The notes under the pieces were generated by a model, which saw nothing but the letters and a program-made list of their open reading frames with translations, was not told the origin of the DNA and made no database searches. Shown piece by piece: positions 17,125 through 25,118 of a stretch of 64,000 nt of DNA (position 1 is its first letter; each line of letters begins with the position of its first letter). Origin of the DNA: Dyadobacter luticola (GTDB taxonomy: Bacteria; Bacteroidota; Bacteroidia; Cytophagales; Spirosomataceae); assembly GCF_005860805.1 (NCBI RefSeq), contig NZ_VCEJ01000005.1:806001-870000 (forward strand). Reading direction: 5' to 3'. Position numbers and translations under genes: made by a program.

Positions 17125-18559
17125 TCCCCTTGCCCGGTGTTTGCTGGGCTTTATTTTGCTAGCATTACTTCTCACGCAGTGGCAGTGCCGCTCAAAAAGT
17201 AGCTCTCCAAAAGCACCTATGGAAGAATATCAATATTCGGACAAAGAAATTCAGAATGAAAGGCATCTTTCTGTGCTCAATGTTCCCGTCGAAATTCCGG
17301 TCTCTGAGATTGAGAATCAGATTAATGCGAAGATCAAAGGGTTGATTTACGAGGATAACAGTTATGAGGACGATAACAATGATAACCTGAAAGCGAAGGT
17401 CTGGAAAATCAGCCCGATCAAGGTTGTGGCCATCGATTCGTCATTTTTATTTGAGGTACCGCTGAAAATCTGGGTGAGCGCGGGTTACAAAATTGCACCG
17501 CTGGGCATCTCGATGTCGGGTTATAAGGATACGGAGTTTTCGATCCGGATAAGGCTGATTTCAAAAATCGGCATTGCTAAAAACTGGCAGATCAAGTCGG
17601 AAACATACGTGGACGGCTATGACTGGATTACGGAGCCGAGTGTAAAAGTGGCCGGGATCAGCATTCCGATCAAGAGCATGGCGAGCCGGCTTTTGAACAA
17701 AAATTTTGACAAAATCCTCGAAGCGATCGACCAGGAAGTGGCCGGTAACCTGGAATTAAAAAAGAATGCGGAGCTGGCCTGGAACATTGCGCGTCAGCCA
17801 GTTATGCTTGCGCCGGAGTATGATACCTGGCTTAGCATCGTGCCGACGGGCGTAGTGATGACGCCGCTGCTTGCAAAGAATAATGTACTGCGCTCGGTGA
17901 TCGGCATCAAAGGCTATACGCAAACCATTACCTCCGCGACAAAACCGGCGGTAACAGGTGTCCAGAAGTTACCTGATTTACAGATCGTGGACAAGGTTTT
18001 TGAGGAGTTTAAAATCGGGTTGATCAGCCTGGTTTCTTACGAAGATGCGGCGCGGCTTGCTACCGCCAAGTTTGCGGGAGAGAAATTTTCTTTTCTGGGT
18101 GGCAAGTATAATGTGGAGGTGTCGTCGGTGGAAATGTACGGACAAAATGACAAGCTGGTGATCAAGGCCGGGTTGAAGGGTAACATTACCGGGGATATCT
18201 ATCTGAAAGGTGTCCCGTATTATGATCCGGTGACGCAGCAGCTGTCGTTGAAAGGGCTTGACTATGACCTCGATACCCGGAACACGATTGTAAAAACAGC
18301 GGGCTGGCTTTTGCAAGGACAGTTCAGCAGGATGATGGAAAAGCGCATGGTATTTCCGGTTGGGGAGCAAATTACCGAGGCAAAAAAGACAATCCAGAAA
18401 GCACTGGCAAATTATAAAATTACCGAGGGCGTCACGCTCAAAGGAACCCTCTCGGACATTGTCCCTGACAAAGTTTACCTCACTCCAAAACACCTCTATT
18501 CTGTTGTATTTGCGAATGGAAAGGTAAATTTAAGGGTCGACGGATTGAAGGGAATCTGA
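17099..18559 (+). CDS. DUF4403 family lipoprotein
   Basis: 486-residue predicted lipoprotein. A hydrophobic stretch ends at LLLTQWQC, a lipobox-like site, at about residue 30. The body is beta-rich with repeated IPVSEIENQINAKI-like elements, as in DUF4403, a BPI/TULIP-like family thought to bind lipid; no enzyme motif. The start is uncertain: GTG at 17099 overlaps the Smr gene by 26 bases, and TTG at 17141 would give a shorter signal sequence. Function unknown. Confidence 0.78.
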   Translation: MLPSSKSNNPLARCLLGFILLALLLTQWQCRSKSSSPKAPMEEYQYSDKEIQNERHLSVLNVPVEIPVSEIENQINAKIKGLIYEDNSYEDDNNDNLKAKVWKISPIKVVAIDSSFLFEVPLKIWVSAGYKIAPLGISMSGYKDTEFSIRIRLISKIGIAKNWQIKSETYVDGYDWITEPSVKVAGISIPIKSMASRLLNKNFDKILEAIDQEVAGNLELKKNAELAWNIARQPVMLAPEYDTWLSIVPTGVVMTPLLAKNNVLRSVIGIKGYTQTITSATKPAVTGVQKLPDLQIVDKVFEEFKIGLISLVSYEDAARLATAKFAGEKFSFLGGKYNVEVSSVEMYGQNDKLVIKAGLKGNITGDIYLKGVPYYDPVTQQLSLKGLDYDLDTRNTIVKTAGWLLQGQFSRMMEKRMVFPVGEQITEAKKTIQKALANYKITEGVTLKGTLSDIVPDKVYLTPKHLYSVVFANGKVNLRVDGLKGI

Positions 18560-18583
18560 AATAAAATTTGCATAATAATCAGT

Positions 18584-18625
18584 GCAGTTACTATAATTTT
18601 TTGGTTTTTATAGTATATTGACTGC
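18584..18625 (+). terminator. Imperfect hairpin after the DUF4403 gene
   Basis: GCAGT plus ACTATAA (18584-18596) can pair with TTATAGT plus ACTGC (18608-18625) around a T-rich loop. It lies between the DUF4403 gene and rnpB and may act as a weak terminator. Pairing is interrupted. Confidence 0.35.
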
Positions 18626-18646
18626 TGTTGGAAAGAAAGTATTTCT

Positions 18647-18654
18647 TAGCTTTG
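18647..18654 (+). promoter_or_regulatory. Putative rnpB -7 box (TAGCTTTG)
   Basis: TAGCTTTG matches TAnnTTTG and ends 6 bases before the predicted RNase P RNA 5' end at 18661. The -33 element is not at consensus spacing (nearest TTG is 16 bases upstream). Confidence 0.5.
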
Positions 18655-18660
18655 TGCACA

Positions 18661-19071
18661 GAGGAAAGGATTAAGCTGTCCTACCGCCGCGGTTTTACCG
18701 GGGAGGAAAGTCCGGGCAGCACAGAGTACCGTACTTCCTAACGGGAAGGCAATAAATTGGTGACGATTTGTTGACAGCCAGTGCCACAGAAATGATACCG
18801 CCTTGGCATGTTTTTTATATACCAAGGTAAGGGTGAAATGGTGGAGTAAGAGACCACCGCTCTCCGGGCAACCTGAGGGGCACGGTAAACCTTACGGGCT
18901 GAAAGATCAAATAGGTGTTAATTTGTGGGGCTACTCGTCCCCCGTTCTCACGAGCATTAACACGGGTAGATCGTTAGAGGTTTCGGGTGACCGGAATCCT
19001 GGATAAATGGTAGGAGTTCTCGCCATCTGGTGAGAAAACAGAACCCGGCTTACAGGCTTACTCCTTCTTTC
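18661..19071 (+). ncRNA. rnpB: RNase P RNA (class A)
   Basis: Catalytic RNA that trims tRNA 5' leaders. The universally conserved core GAGGAAAGTCCGGGC is at about 18702-18716, the CACAGAAATGATACCGCC segment at about 18784-18801, and the closing helix P4 partner with GAACCCGGCTTACAGGC near 19041-19057. The ends were set by the P1 helix: GAGGAAAGGATTAAGC at 18661 pairs, with two mismatches and G-U pairs, with GCTTACTCCTTCTTTC ending at 19071. About 411 nt, normal for the class. The open reading frame that crosses it is spurious. Confidence 0.95.
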
Positions 19072-19126
19072 TGATATTAGAATTAACCAATAAGTGCAAT
19101 ATTGAATCACATAACGCGTGTTTCCC

Positions 19127-20647
19127 ATGAAGAAAAAGAACCTTTACGTTGCTTTGATTTTTTTCTCCCTGCTAAGTTTTAATACGTTCGCGCAAAACAG
19201 AACGTATGACGGACCTAACAAAATGAACACCTGGTCTATCACAGGTTACGGAGGGATAACAAAATTCTTCGGTGATATTAAAGAGTACGACTTTAAACTT
19301 GGTGATGACGAAAAGCTTACAGGTGGCTGGGGACTTTCTATCAACAAACAGCTGTCGCCTATTTTTGGTATCCAACTTACCGGTTTTAACGGCCAACTTC
19401 AGGGATCTAAGAAAAACCAGTTCAGCACGCTGACCGGCGAAACTTACAATGTTACATTCAACAGCCCCTCTTTCGTACAGGCTACCATCGACGGTACATT
19501 GAATGTGAACCGTCTTCTTTTTGGTTATAAAAAATTGAGAAGATGGAAAGTAGATGCGCATTTGGGTGCGGGTATCATTTACTACCACACAGATTTGAAA
19601 GCGATCAATACTAACGCAAACAGTCCTTACTTCGGTACAACCTGGGAAGTTTCGACCAACACGGACGGAAGTTCTAAAACAGCTGGTAAATGGGAACGCA
19701 ATGGTTCTACATACACCCGTGAATGGGTAGTACCGACTGGTCTTGCAATCCACTACGAATTGACTCCACGTTTTGACTTAGGTGTAGATTTTACTTACAA
19801 CTACGTAAATACCGAGAAAATGGATGCGACGGTTGGCGATTTGAGCGACTACCGTACACAACAAGGCATCTGGACATTCGCAAGAGGCGAGTCTAAAAAC
19901 GATGGCTGGGGAATGGCTTCCATCGCGTTGACTTACAAGCTGGGTAAAAATGCAGTAATGTCGAAAGATGGTAAATACGATGCTTCGAAAGGACGTTACC
20001 ACTTGCGTTGGGCAAATCCACAATCTTTGATTCCTGTGCCTTACAACCCAACGATGAACGATGCGGATTCTATTGCAAAAGCAAACATGCCTAAGCCAGT
20101 TGATCCACGTCTTTACACAGATTCAGACGGTGACGGTGTGGCAGATTTGTTCGACAAAGAACCTAACACACCAATCGGTAGCATTGTATCAGGTGGTGGT
20201 GTTGCTCTTGACCTTGATAAAATCATCAGAGACGCAATCAAAAATAACCTTCCAAAAGACGAATGCGAAGCCTTATTCAGTAACATTGAATTCGATACAG
20301 ATAAAGCGATCATCCGCAACGCATCGAAAGAAACATTGGCGAAAGTGGTTGAACTGCTGAACATGCGTACCAACTGCCGCATTGTTCTGGTAGGTCACAC
20401 GGATGCCCGCGCTTCCGACGCATATAACGTAGCGCTGTCCCGCCGCCGGGTTGATGCAGCAAAAAGATTCCTGGTTCGTGCAGGTCTGACAGATCCTAGC
20501 CGTATCATCGCTGAATACTATGGTGAATATCGTCCGATTGCAGAAAATACAACAGTTGAAGGTCTGCAATCTAACCGTCGCGTTGAGATCAAGATTCTTC
20601 CAAATAACACGATCCGCTCTACCTATCCAGCCGGTTTCCGCAGATAA
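19127..20647 (+). CDS. OmpA-family outer-membrane protein
   Basis: 506-residue outer-membrane protein anchoring the envelope to peptidoglycan. I chose ATG 19127 (MKKKNLYVALIFFSLL), which gives a clean signal peptide ending at about residue 24 (FAQN); an earlier GTG adds three residues. Residues about 30-300 form a predicted beta-barrel. A calcium-type DSDGDGVADLFD repeat lies at about 335-346, followed by the OmpA C-terminal domain (about 385-495) with FDTDKAIIR, LVGHTDARASDAYN and LQSNRRVEIKI, the peptidoglycan-binding residues. A strong terminator follows. Confidence 0.93.
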   Translation: MKKKNLYVALIFFSLLSFNTFAQNRTYDGPNKMNTWSITGYGGITKFFGDIKEYDFKLGDDEKLTGGWGLSINKQLSPIFGIQLTGFNGQLQGSKKNQFSTLTGETYNVTFNSPSFVQATIDGTLNVNRLLFGYKKLRRWKVDAHLGAGIIYYHTDLKAINTNANSPYFGTTWEVSTNTDGSSKTAGKWERNGSTYTREWVVPTGLAIHYELTPRFDLGVDFTYNYVNTEKMDATVGDLSDYRTQQGIWTFARGESKNDGWGMASIALTYKLGKNAVMSKDGKYDASKGRYHLRWANPQSLIPVPYNPTMNDADSIAKANMPKPVDPRLYTDSDGDGVADLFDKEPNTPIGSIVSGGGVALDLDKIIRDAIKNNLPKDECEALFSNIEFDTDKAIIRNASKETLAKVVELLNMRTNCRIVLVGHTDARASDAYNVALSRRRVDAAKRFLVRAGLTDPSRIIAEYYGEYRPIAENTTVEGLQSNRRVEIKILPNNTIRSTYPAGFRR

Positions 20648-20670
20648 CAGACGATTAGTAAAATATATCA

Positions 20671-20703
20671 AAAGGGAGGTAAGCAATTACCTCCCTTTTT
20701 TTA
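20671..20703 (+). terminator. Intrinsic terminator after the OmpA-family gene
   Basis: AAAGGGAGGTAA (20671-20682), a GCAA loop and TTACCTCCCTTT (20687-20698) make a perfect 12-bp stem followed by a T-run. Confidence 0.9.
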
Positions 20704-20736
20704 TGTCCGAATGATGGGTGTCAAAGAGGAATTTAG

Positions 20737-20744
20737 TACATTTG
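20737..20744 (+). promoter_or_regulatory. Putative rpsP operon -7 box (TACATTTG)
   Basis: TACATTTG matches TAnnTTTG and lies 45 bases before the rpsP ATG. No clear -33 TTTG at consensus spacing. Position after a terminator supports a promoter here. Confidence 0.5.
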
Positions 20745-20788
20745 CACCCTGTTTAATCAAGGGACGAGTTCCCACCAACAATTCTACA

Positions 20789-21349
20789 ATGGCAGTTAAA
20801 ATTAGATTAGCGCGTCGCGGACGCAAAAAGAAAGCGATTTACGATATCGTAGTCGCTGATGCCAGAGCACCACGTGATGGTCGCTTCATCGAAAAACTGG
20901 GTATCTATAATCCAGGTTCAAATCCTGCTTCCATCGTTTTGGAATCAGACAAAGCTGTTGACTGGCTTTTGAAAGGAGCGCAGCCAACAGATACAGCACG
21001 TTCTATCTTGCAACACGAAGGTGTAATGTTGAAAAAACACTTGCAGGTTGGTGTCAACAAAGGCGCAATCACGCAGGAAGTAGCTGATGCACGTTTTGAA
21101 GACTGGAAAGGTTCGAAAGAAGGACGTAAAGCAAACGCTGCGGACAACTTGTCTCAGAAAAAAGATGCTGAGAAACAAGCGAAACTGGATGCTGAACGTA
21201 AAGTGAACCAGGATCGTGCAGACGCAATCGCGAAGAAAAATACGCCTCCTGCGGAGGAAGTTGCAGAACCGGAAGTTTCGGAAGAAGTTATCGATGCAGC
21301 TGAAACGGATGCAGCAGCCGACGCACCAGCAGAAGAATCTGCTGAATAA
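20789..21349 (+). CDS. rpsP: 30S ribosomal protein S16
   Basis: Ribosomal protein needed for small-subunit assembly. The start is ATG 20789 (MAVKIRLARRGRKKKA); upstream in-frame codons are leader. The S16 core covers about residues 1-80 (VADARAPRDGRFIEKLGIYNP, then GAQPTDTARSIL). A long C-terminal tail (about 100-186), rich in Ala, Glu and Asp, is added; such tails are common in Bacteroidota S16. First gene of the rpsP-rimM-trmD cluster. Confidence 0.97.
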   Translation: MAVKIRLARRGRKKKAIYDIVVADARAPRDGRFIEKLGIYNPGSNPASIVLESDKAVDWLLKGAQPTDTARSILQHEGVMLKKHLQVGVNKGAITQEVADARFEDWKGSKEGRKANAADNLSQKKDAEKQAKLDAERKVNQDRADAIAKKNTPPAEEVAEPEVSEEVIDAAETDAAADAPAEESAE

Positions 21350-21371
21350 TTTAAGCGTTTAACAGAAATTT

Positions 21372-22001
21372 ATGGGTCTGTCGGTTTTCCGTACAGACTC
21401 ATACTGTTTTATAACAAACTTATATCTTACCAAGGTGACACAAGATAATTGCTTTTTGTTGGGTTACATTGTCAGGACGCACGGTACGGCCGGTAATGTG
21501 GTTATTTATCTCGACGTGGATTATCCGGATGATTATGAAGATCTGGAATCGATTTTTGTGGAAGTGAAGGGAGAACTGGTGCCTTACTTTGTGGAGGACA
21601 TTAACCTGCAGAAACAGAATAATGCGATTGTGCGCTTTGAAGATGTGGACACGATTGCAAAAGCGCAGCCGCTGGTAGGAAACTCTTTGTATCTGCCGCT
21701 GGAAGAACTGGCAGAGCTGGATGAGCATGAGTTTTACTATCATGATATCAAAGGTTTTACAGTTGTTGACGAGGTAAAAGGAGAGTTGGGCATTGTGCAG
21801 GAAGTGTATTCTTTAAATGGTCAGGATTTGATCGCGATGGAATATGAAGGTGCGGAAGTGCTGATTCCTACCGCGGTGGACATTGTTTTAAAAGCAGATA
21901 AGGAAAATAAGAAACTGATGGTAAATCTACCAGAGGGTTTGTTGGAAGTGTATCTGAGCAGCGAGACGGACCCGGAAAATGCACCAGACGATGCGGATTG
22001 A
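21372..22001 (+). CDS. rimM: 16S rRNA processing protein RimM
   Basis: Ribosome maturation factor that binds S19 and helps 30S head assembly. RimM N-domain starts at CFLLGYIVRTHGTAGNVVIY and the PRC-barrel-like C-domain lies at about residues 105-185 (HDIKGFTVVDEVKGELGIV, then VLIPTAVDIVL). The first ATG is at 21372, but the family start lies about 20 residues later; a GTG at 21435 fits better, giving about 188 residues. Standing between rpsP and trmD is the classical order. Its end overlaps trmD. Confidence 0.93.
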   Translation: MGLSVFRTDSYCFITNLYLTKVTQDNCFLLGYIVRTHGTAGNVVIYLDVDYPDDYEDLESIFVEVKGELVPYFVEDINLQKQNNAIVRFEDVDTIAKAQPLVGNSLYLPLEELAELDEHEFYYHDIKGFTVVDEVKGELGIVQEVYSLNGQDLIAMEYEGAEVLIPTAVDIVLKADKENKKLMVNLPEGLLEVYLSSETDPENAPDDAD

Positions 22002-22668
22002 CATTCTTACCTGCGTCCCGAACTTGCTGGACAGCTTCTTCGCACATTCCATTTTAAAGCGTGCCCAGCAGGGTGGTTTCGTGGAGGTGAAAATCCATGA
22101 CATCCGCGACTATTCTACCAACAAACACCGCACGATTGATGATTACGCATTTGGCGGCGGAGCCGGAATGGTGTTGCAAATTGAGCCGATAGCTAAATGT
22201 ATCCGCACGCTTCAAAGTGAGCGGAACTACGATGAAGTCATTTACCTCACGCCTGATGGTGAACTGATGCAGCAGCGAATGGTCAACCAGCTTTCATTGA
22301 AAGGGAATCTGATCATGCTTTGCGGACATTACAAAGGCGTGGACCAGCGCGTGCGGGATCTTTTTATAACCAAAGAAATAAGCATTGGGGACTATGTGCT
22401 TTCTGGCGGCGAACTGGCCGCGGCCGTGCTATCCGACGCGATTATCCGCCTCCTTCCAGGTGTGTTGAATGATGAAACTTCCGCGCTGACGGATTCATTT
22501 CAGGATAACCTGCTAGCGCCCCCAGTATATACCCGGCCAGCCGATTACGAGGGTAGCAAGGTGCCGGAAATTTTAATGTCCGGCCATGAAGCAAAGATTG
22601 AAGAGTGGCGCTATGAACAATCTTTGAAGAGAACCAGGGAGCGGCGGCCCGACTTGCTGCAATCCTAA
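21991..22668 (+). CDS. trmD: tRNA (guanine-N1-)-methyltransferase TrmD
   Basis: SpoU-class (SPOUT) methyltransferase making m1G37 in tRNA with SAM. I chose ATG 21991 (MRIDILTCVP), the usual family start; ATG 21979 adds four residues. Characteristic DYAFGGGAGMVL (about residues 48-59), LCGHYKGVDQRV (about 111-122) and EISIGDYVLSGGELAA (about 131-146, knot region) are present. 225 residues, normal. The 3' end overlaps the stop of a convergent GNAT gene by 4 bases. Confidence 0.97.
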   Translation: MRIDILTCVPNLLDSFFAHSILKRAQQGGFVEVKIHDIRDYSTNKHRTIDDYAFGGGAGMVLQIEPIAKCIRTLQSERNYDEVIYLTPDGELMQQRMVNQLSLKGNLIMLCGHYKGVDQRVRDLFITKEISIGDYVLSGGELAAAVLSDAIIRLLPGVLNDETSALTDSFQDNLLAPPVYTRPADYEGSKVPEILMSGHEAKIEEWRYEQSLKRTRERRPDLLQS

Positions 22669-23108
22669 AAATCCAGACTGCAGTTAATCCACTCATTGTC
22701 GAAATTGGTGCCGTATTTCCGGTAAAAACCTACCGCTGACGTATTCCAATCGAGTACCTGCCATAGCATGCCGGTACAGCCGGTTTGCTTCGCCGCCGCT
22801 ACGGTTGCGTCGAAAAGGATCTTTCCGATACCATTTCCCCGCATCGATTCGGTCACGATAATGTCTTCCATATACAATCTTTTTCCTTTCCAGGTAGAAT
22901 ACCGAAAGTAGTACAGCGACAAACCAATGATCTTTGAATCGGACTCTGCGACAAAGAAATCATACAATTTCTCATTGTAATCGCGGGTCATTTTTTCAAC
23001 ATTATTGCTGACCTGGTTCAATGCTCTTTCGTAAACCGCAAGCTCTTTAACCAACTCAAAAATCGCCGGAATATCCGCTACTGTACCTTGCCTGGTGGAA
23101 ACTGTCAT
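22665..23108 (-). CDS. GNAT family N-acetyltransferase
   Basis: 147-residue acetyltransferase of the diamine-acetyltransferase (SAT)-like type. The acetyl-CoA-binding motif is seen as IIVTESMRGNGIGKILFDA at about residues 80-98, preceded by the LSLYYFRYSTWKGKRLYMED pattern that occurs in SAT-like proteins. Substrate cannot be told from the sequence. Convergent with trmD, sharing 4 bases at the stops. Confidence 0.87.
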   Translation of the reverse strand: MTVSTRQGTVADIPAIFELVKELAVYERALNQVSNNVEKMTRDYNEKLYDFFVAESDSKIIGLSLYYFRYSTWKGKRLYMEDIIVTESMRGNGIGKILFDATVAAAKQTGCTGMLWQVLDWNTSAVGFYRKYGTNFDNEWINCSLDF

Positions 23109-23155
23109 ATCTTATTTTTATCGTTAAAAACGCAACAGGAATTAAAATATACTAC

Positions 23156-24190
23156 TTACTGCCGAGAGTTCATGTAGTTTTCCCATTTTTCTAAAATTGC
23201 CTGGAAATTCTCCGGCAGTTCGGTCTCAAATTGTATCCATTCTTTGGTTTTCGGGTGATTAAACCCCAGTGATTTCGCATGCAGCGCCTGTCCGGGCAGC
23301 AAGTTGAAACATTGCTCGACCATGATTTTGTATTGGTTGCTGGACACGCTCCGCAGGATTTTATCCCCGCCATACACATTATCATTAAAGATGGGGTGCC
23401 CGATGTGCTGCATGTGGGCGCGTATCTGATGCGTACGGCCAGTTTCCAAGTTACATTTTACGAGCGATACATATCGCCACGATTTAATAACTTCATAGTG
23501 CGTCACTGCATGTTTTCCCTGGCTGCCGTCTTCAAAGATATCCATCACGCGCCGGTCTCGCGCACTTCTGCCAATGTTGCCGGTAATGATACCTTTTTCC
23601 AGCTTTGGTTCGCCCCAGATCAGGGCATAATAAGTTCGCTCGATGGTGTGATCGGAAAATTGTTTTGCCAGGTAAGTCATGGCAAACTCGGTCTTTGCAA
23701 TCACCAGTAAGCCCGAAGTATCTTTATCAATGCGGTGCACAAGTCCGGGCCGGCCTTCACCGTTTCTTCCGGTAGGTAGTTGCTGAAAATGATAGACCAA
23801 ACCGTTGATCAATGTCCCGGTCCAGTTGCCGTAAGCGGGGTGTACCACCATGCCTACCGGCTTGTTGACCATCAGCAGCACATCGTCTTCGTAAATAATG
23901 TCGAGGGTTAGATTTTCAGGAATTATTTCGGTATCTCGTGGTGGCTGAGGTAACGACAGCGTTATAATGTCATTGGGTTTTACCTTGTAGCTGGCCTTTG
24001 ATGCCTGGCCGTTAACTTTTACTGCCTCAGCTTCAATTCCGTTTTGTATTTTTGTCCGGGAGGCGTTTGCGACGTGCAGGTTGAGATATTTGTCCAGTCT
24101 GATAGGTCCCTGACCTTTATCCGCAACTATTCGGTAATGTTCAAATAAATCATCTTCTTCGGAGGTAATTTCAATATGGTCTTCGGACAT
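23156..24190 (-). CDS. RluD-family 23S rRNA pseudouridine synthase
   Basis: Converts uridine to pseudouridine in large-subunit rRNA, as RluD does. An S4 RNA-binding domain occupies about residues 25-85 (IRLDKYLNLHVANASRTKIQ), followed by the RsuA/RluA catalytic domain with GLVHRIDKDTSGLLVIAKT, whose Asp (about 162) is the catalytic residue. I set the start at ATG 24190 (MSEDHIEITSE); the frame extends eight codons upstream. 344 residues fits the RluD/C/A family. The divergent ACC deaminase-like gene starts 37 bases away. Confidence 0.92.
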   Translation of the reverse strand: MSEDHIEITSEEDDLFEHYRIVADKGQGPIRLDKYLNLHVANASRTKIQNGIEAEAVKVNGQASKASYKVKPNDIITLSLPQPPRDTEIIPENLTLDIIYEDDVLLMVNKPVGMVVHPAYGNWTGTLINGLVYHFQQLPTGRNGEGRPGLVHRIDKDTSGLLVIAKTEFAMTYLAKQFSDHTIERTYYALIWGEPKLEKGIITGNIGRSARDRRVMDIFEDGSQGKHAVTHYEVIKSWRYVSLVKCNLETGRTHQIRAHMQHIGHPIFNDNVYGGDKILRSVSSNQYKIMVEQCFNLLPGQALHAKSLGFNHPKTKEWIQFETELPENFQAILEKWENYMNSRQ

Positions 24191-24227
24191 TTCAAATCGG
24201 GATATACTCAACAAAAATAATAAATTG

Positions 24228-25118
24228 ATGGATTTACTTAACCCCTCACTGCCAACGCCCCTTCAGGAACTTTCGCATGAAATCCTGGACCGTGCCGAGG
24301 TTAAACTACTCATCAAAAGAGACGACCTGATCCATCCTATCGTGTCGGGAAACAAGTGGAGAAAGCTAAAATACAACCTGATCGAAGCAGAAGAAACGAA
24401 ACAAAAAGCGATATTGACATTCGGCGGGCCTTATTCAAACCACCTTTACGCCACTTCCGCTGCCGGAAAAGCAATGGGTTTTGAAACGATCGGGATCGTG
24501 CGTGGCGAAGATAATGAGTTAAATCAGACTGATACCCTGAAATTCTGTAAAGAGCAGGGCATGAAACTGCATTTTGTTTCCAGGGAAGAGTACCGCAAGC
24601 GAAATACATTGTCTTATCTGCACGAAATCGTTAAAAAATTTAACTACCCATTTTTGATCAATGAAGGTGGCACGTCCAGCCACGGACTAAAAGGTGTAAC
24701 CGAAATGGTGACCGAAGTAGGCGAGCAGCTTGGCAACCAGCCCGACTATTACGCAGTTTCGGCGGGTACGGGCGGTACTACGGCCGGCATACTTTCGGCG
24801 GGCGAAAATGTGCTTGCGTTTTCAGCATTGAAAGGCGGTGAATTTCTTGAAGCGGATATCAATGAACTGCTCAGCAGCTTCGAGCATCGGGGTAAGCTGA
24901 AACTTTTTACAGAATATCATTTCGGCGGTTATGCCAAATACAACAGCGAGCTGCTCGATTTTATGAACCGCTTCAACAGCGATTTTGATATCCAGCTTGA
25001 ACAGGTCTACACCGGCAAAATGTTCTTCGGCCTTTTCGACCAGATCAGGAAAGACTATTTTCCAAAAGGAACTACGATTGTAGCCGTACATACCGGCGGC
25101 CTCCAAGGCTTGCTCTAA
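24228..25118 (+). CDS. 1-aminocyclopropane-1-carboxylate deaminase / D-cysteine desulfhydrase-like PLP enzyme
   Basis: Fold type II PLP enzyme of the ACC deaminase/D-cysteine desulfhydrase group; the true substrate is uncertain. The PLP-lysine lies in GNKWRKLKYNL at about residues 42-52, the TFGGPYSNHLYA segment (about 65-76) is the Ser/Asn substrate loop, and SAGTGGTTAG (about 179-188) holds the phosphate. 296 residues, slightly shorter than ACC deaminases. Start ATG 24228 follows a TTG in frame. It overlaps the convergent antiporter gene by 4 bases. Confidence 0.85.
   Translation: MDLLNPSLPTPLQELSHEILDRAEVKLLIKRDDLIHPIVSGNKWRKLKYNLIEAEETKQKAILTFGGPYSNHLYATSAAGKAMGFETIGIVRGEDNELNQTDTLKFCKEQGMKLHFVSREEYRKRNTLSYLHEIVKKFNYPFLINEGGTSSHGLKGVTEMVTEVGEQLGNQPDYYAVSAGTGGTTAGILSAGENVLAFSALKGGEFLEADINELLSSFEHRGKLKLFTEYHFGGYAKYNSELLDFMNRFNSDFDIQLEQVYTGKMFFGLFDQIRKDYFPKGTTIVAVHTGGLQGLL

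Noticed and set aside
18803..19006. A 67-codon open frame inside the rnpB region.
   Set aside because: Lies entirely inside the RNase P RNA, with no start signal or family match.
20711..20788. An upstream extension of rpsP starting at ATG 20711.
   Set aside because: It would cover the -7 box and add 26 residues not seen in S16; ATG 20789 fits the family start.
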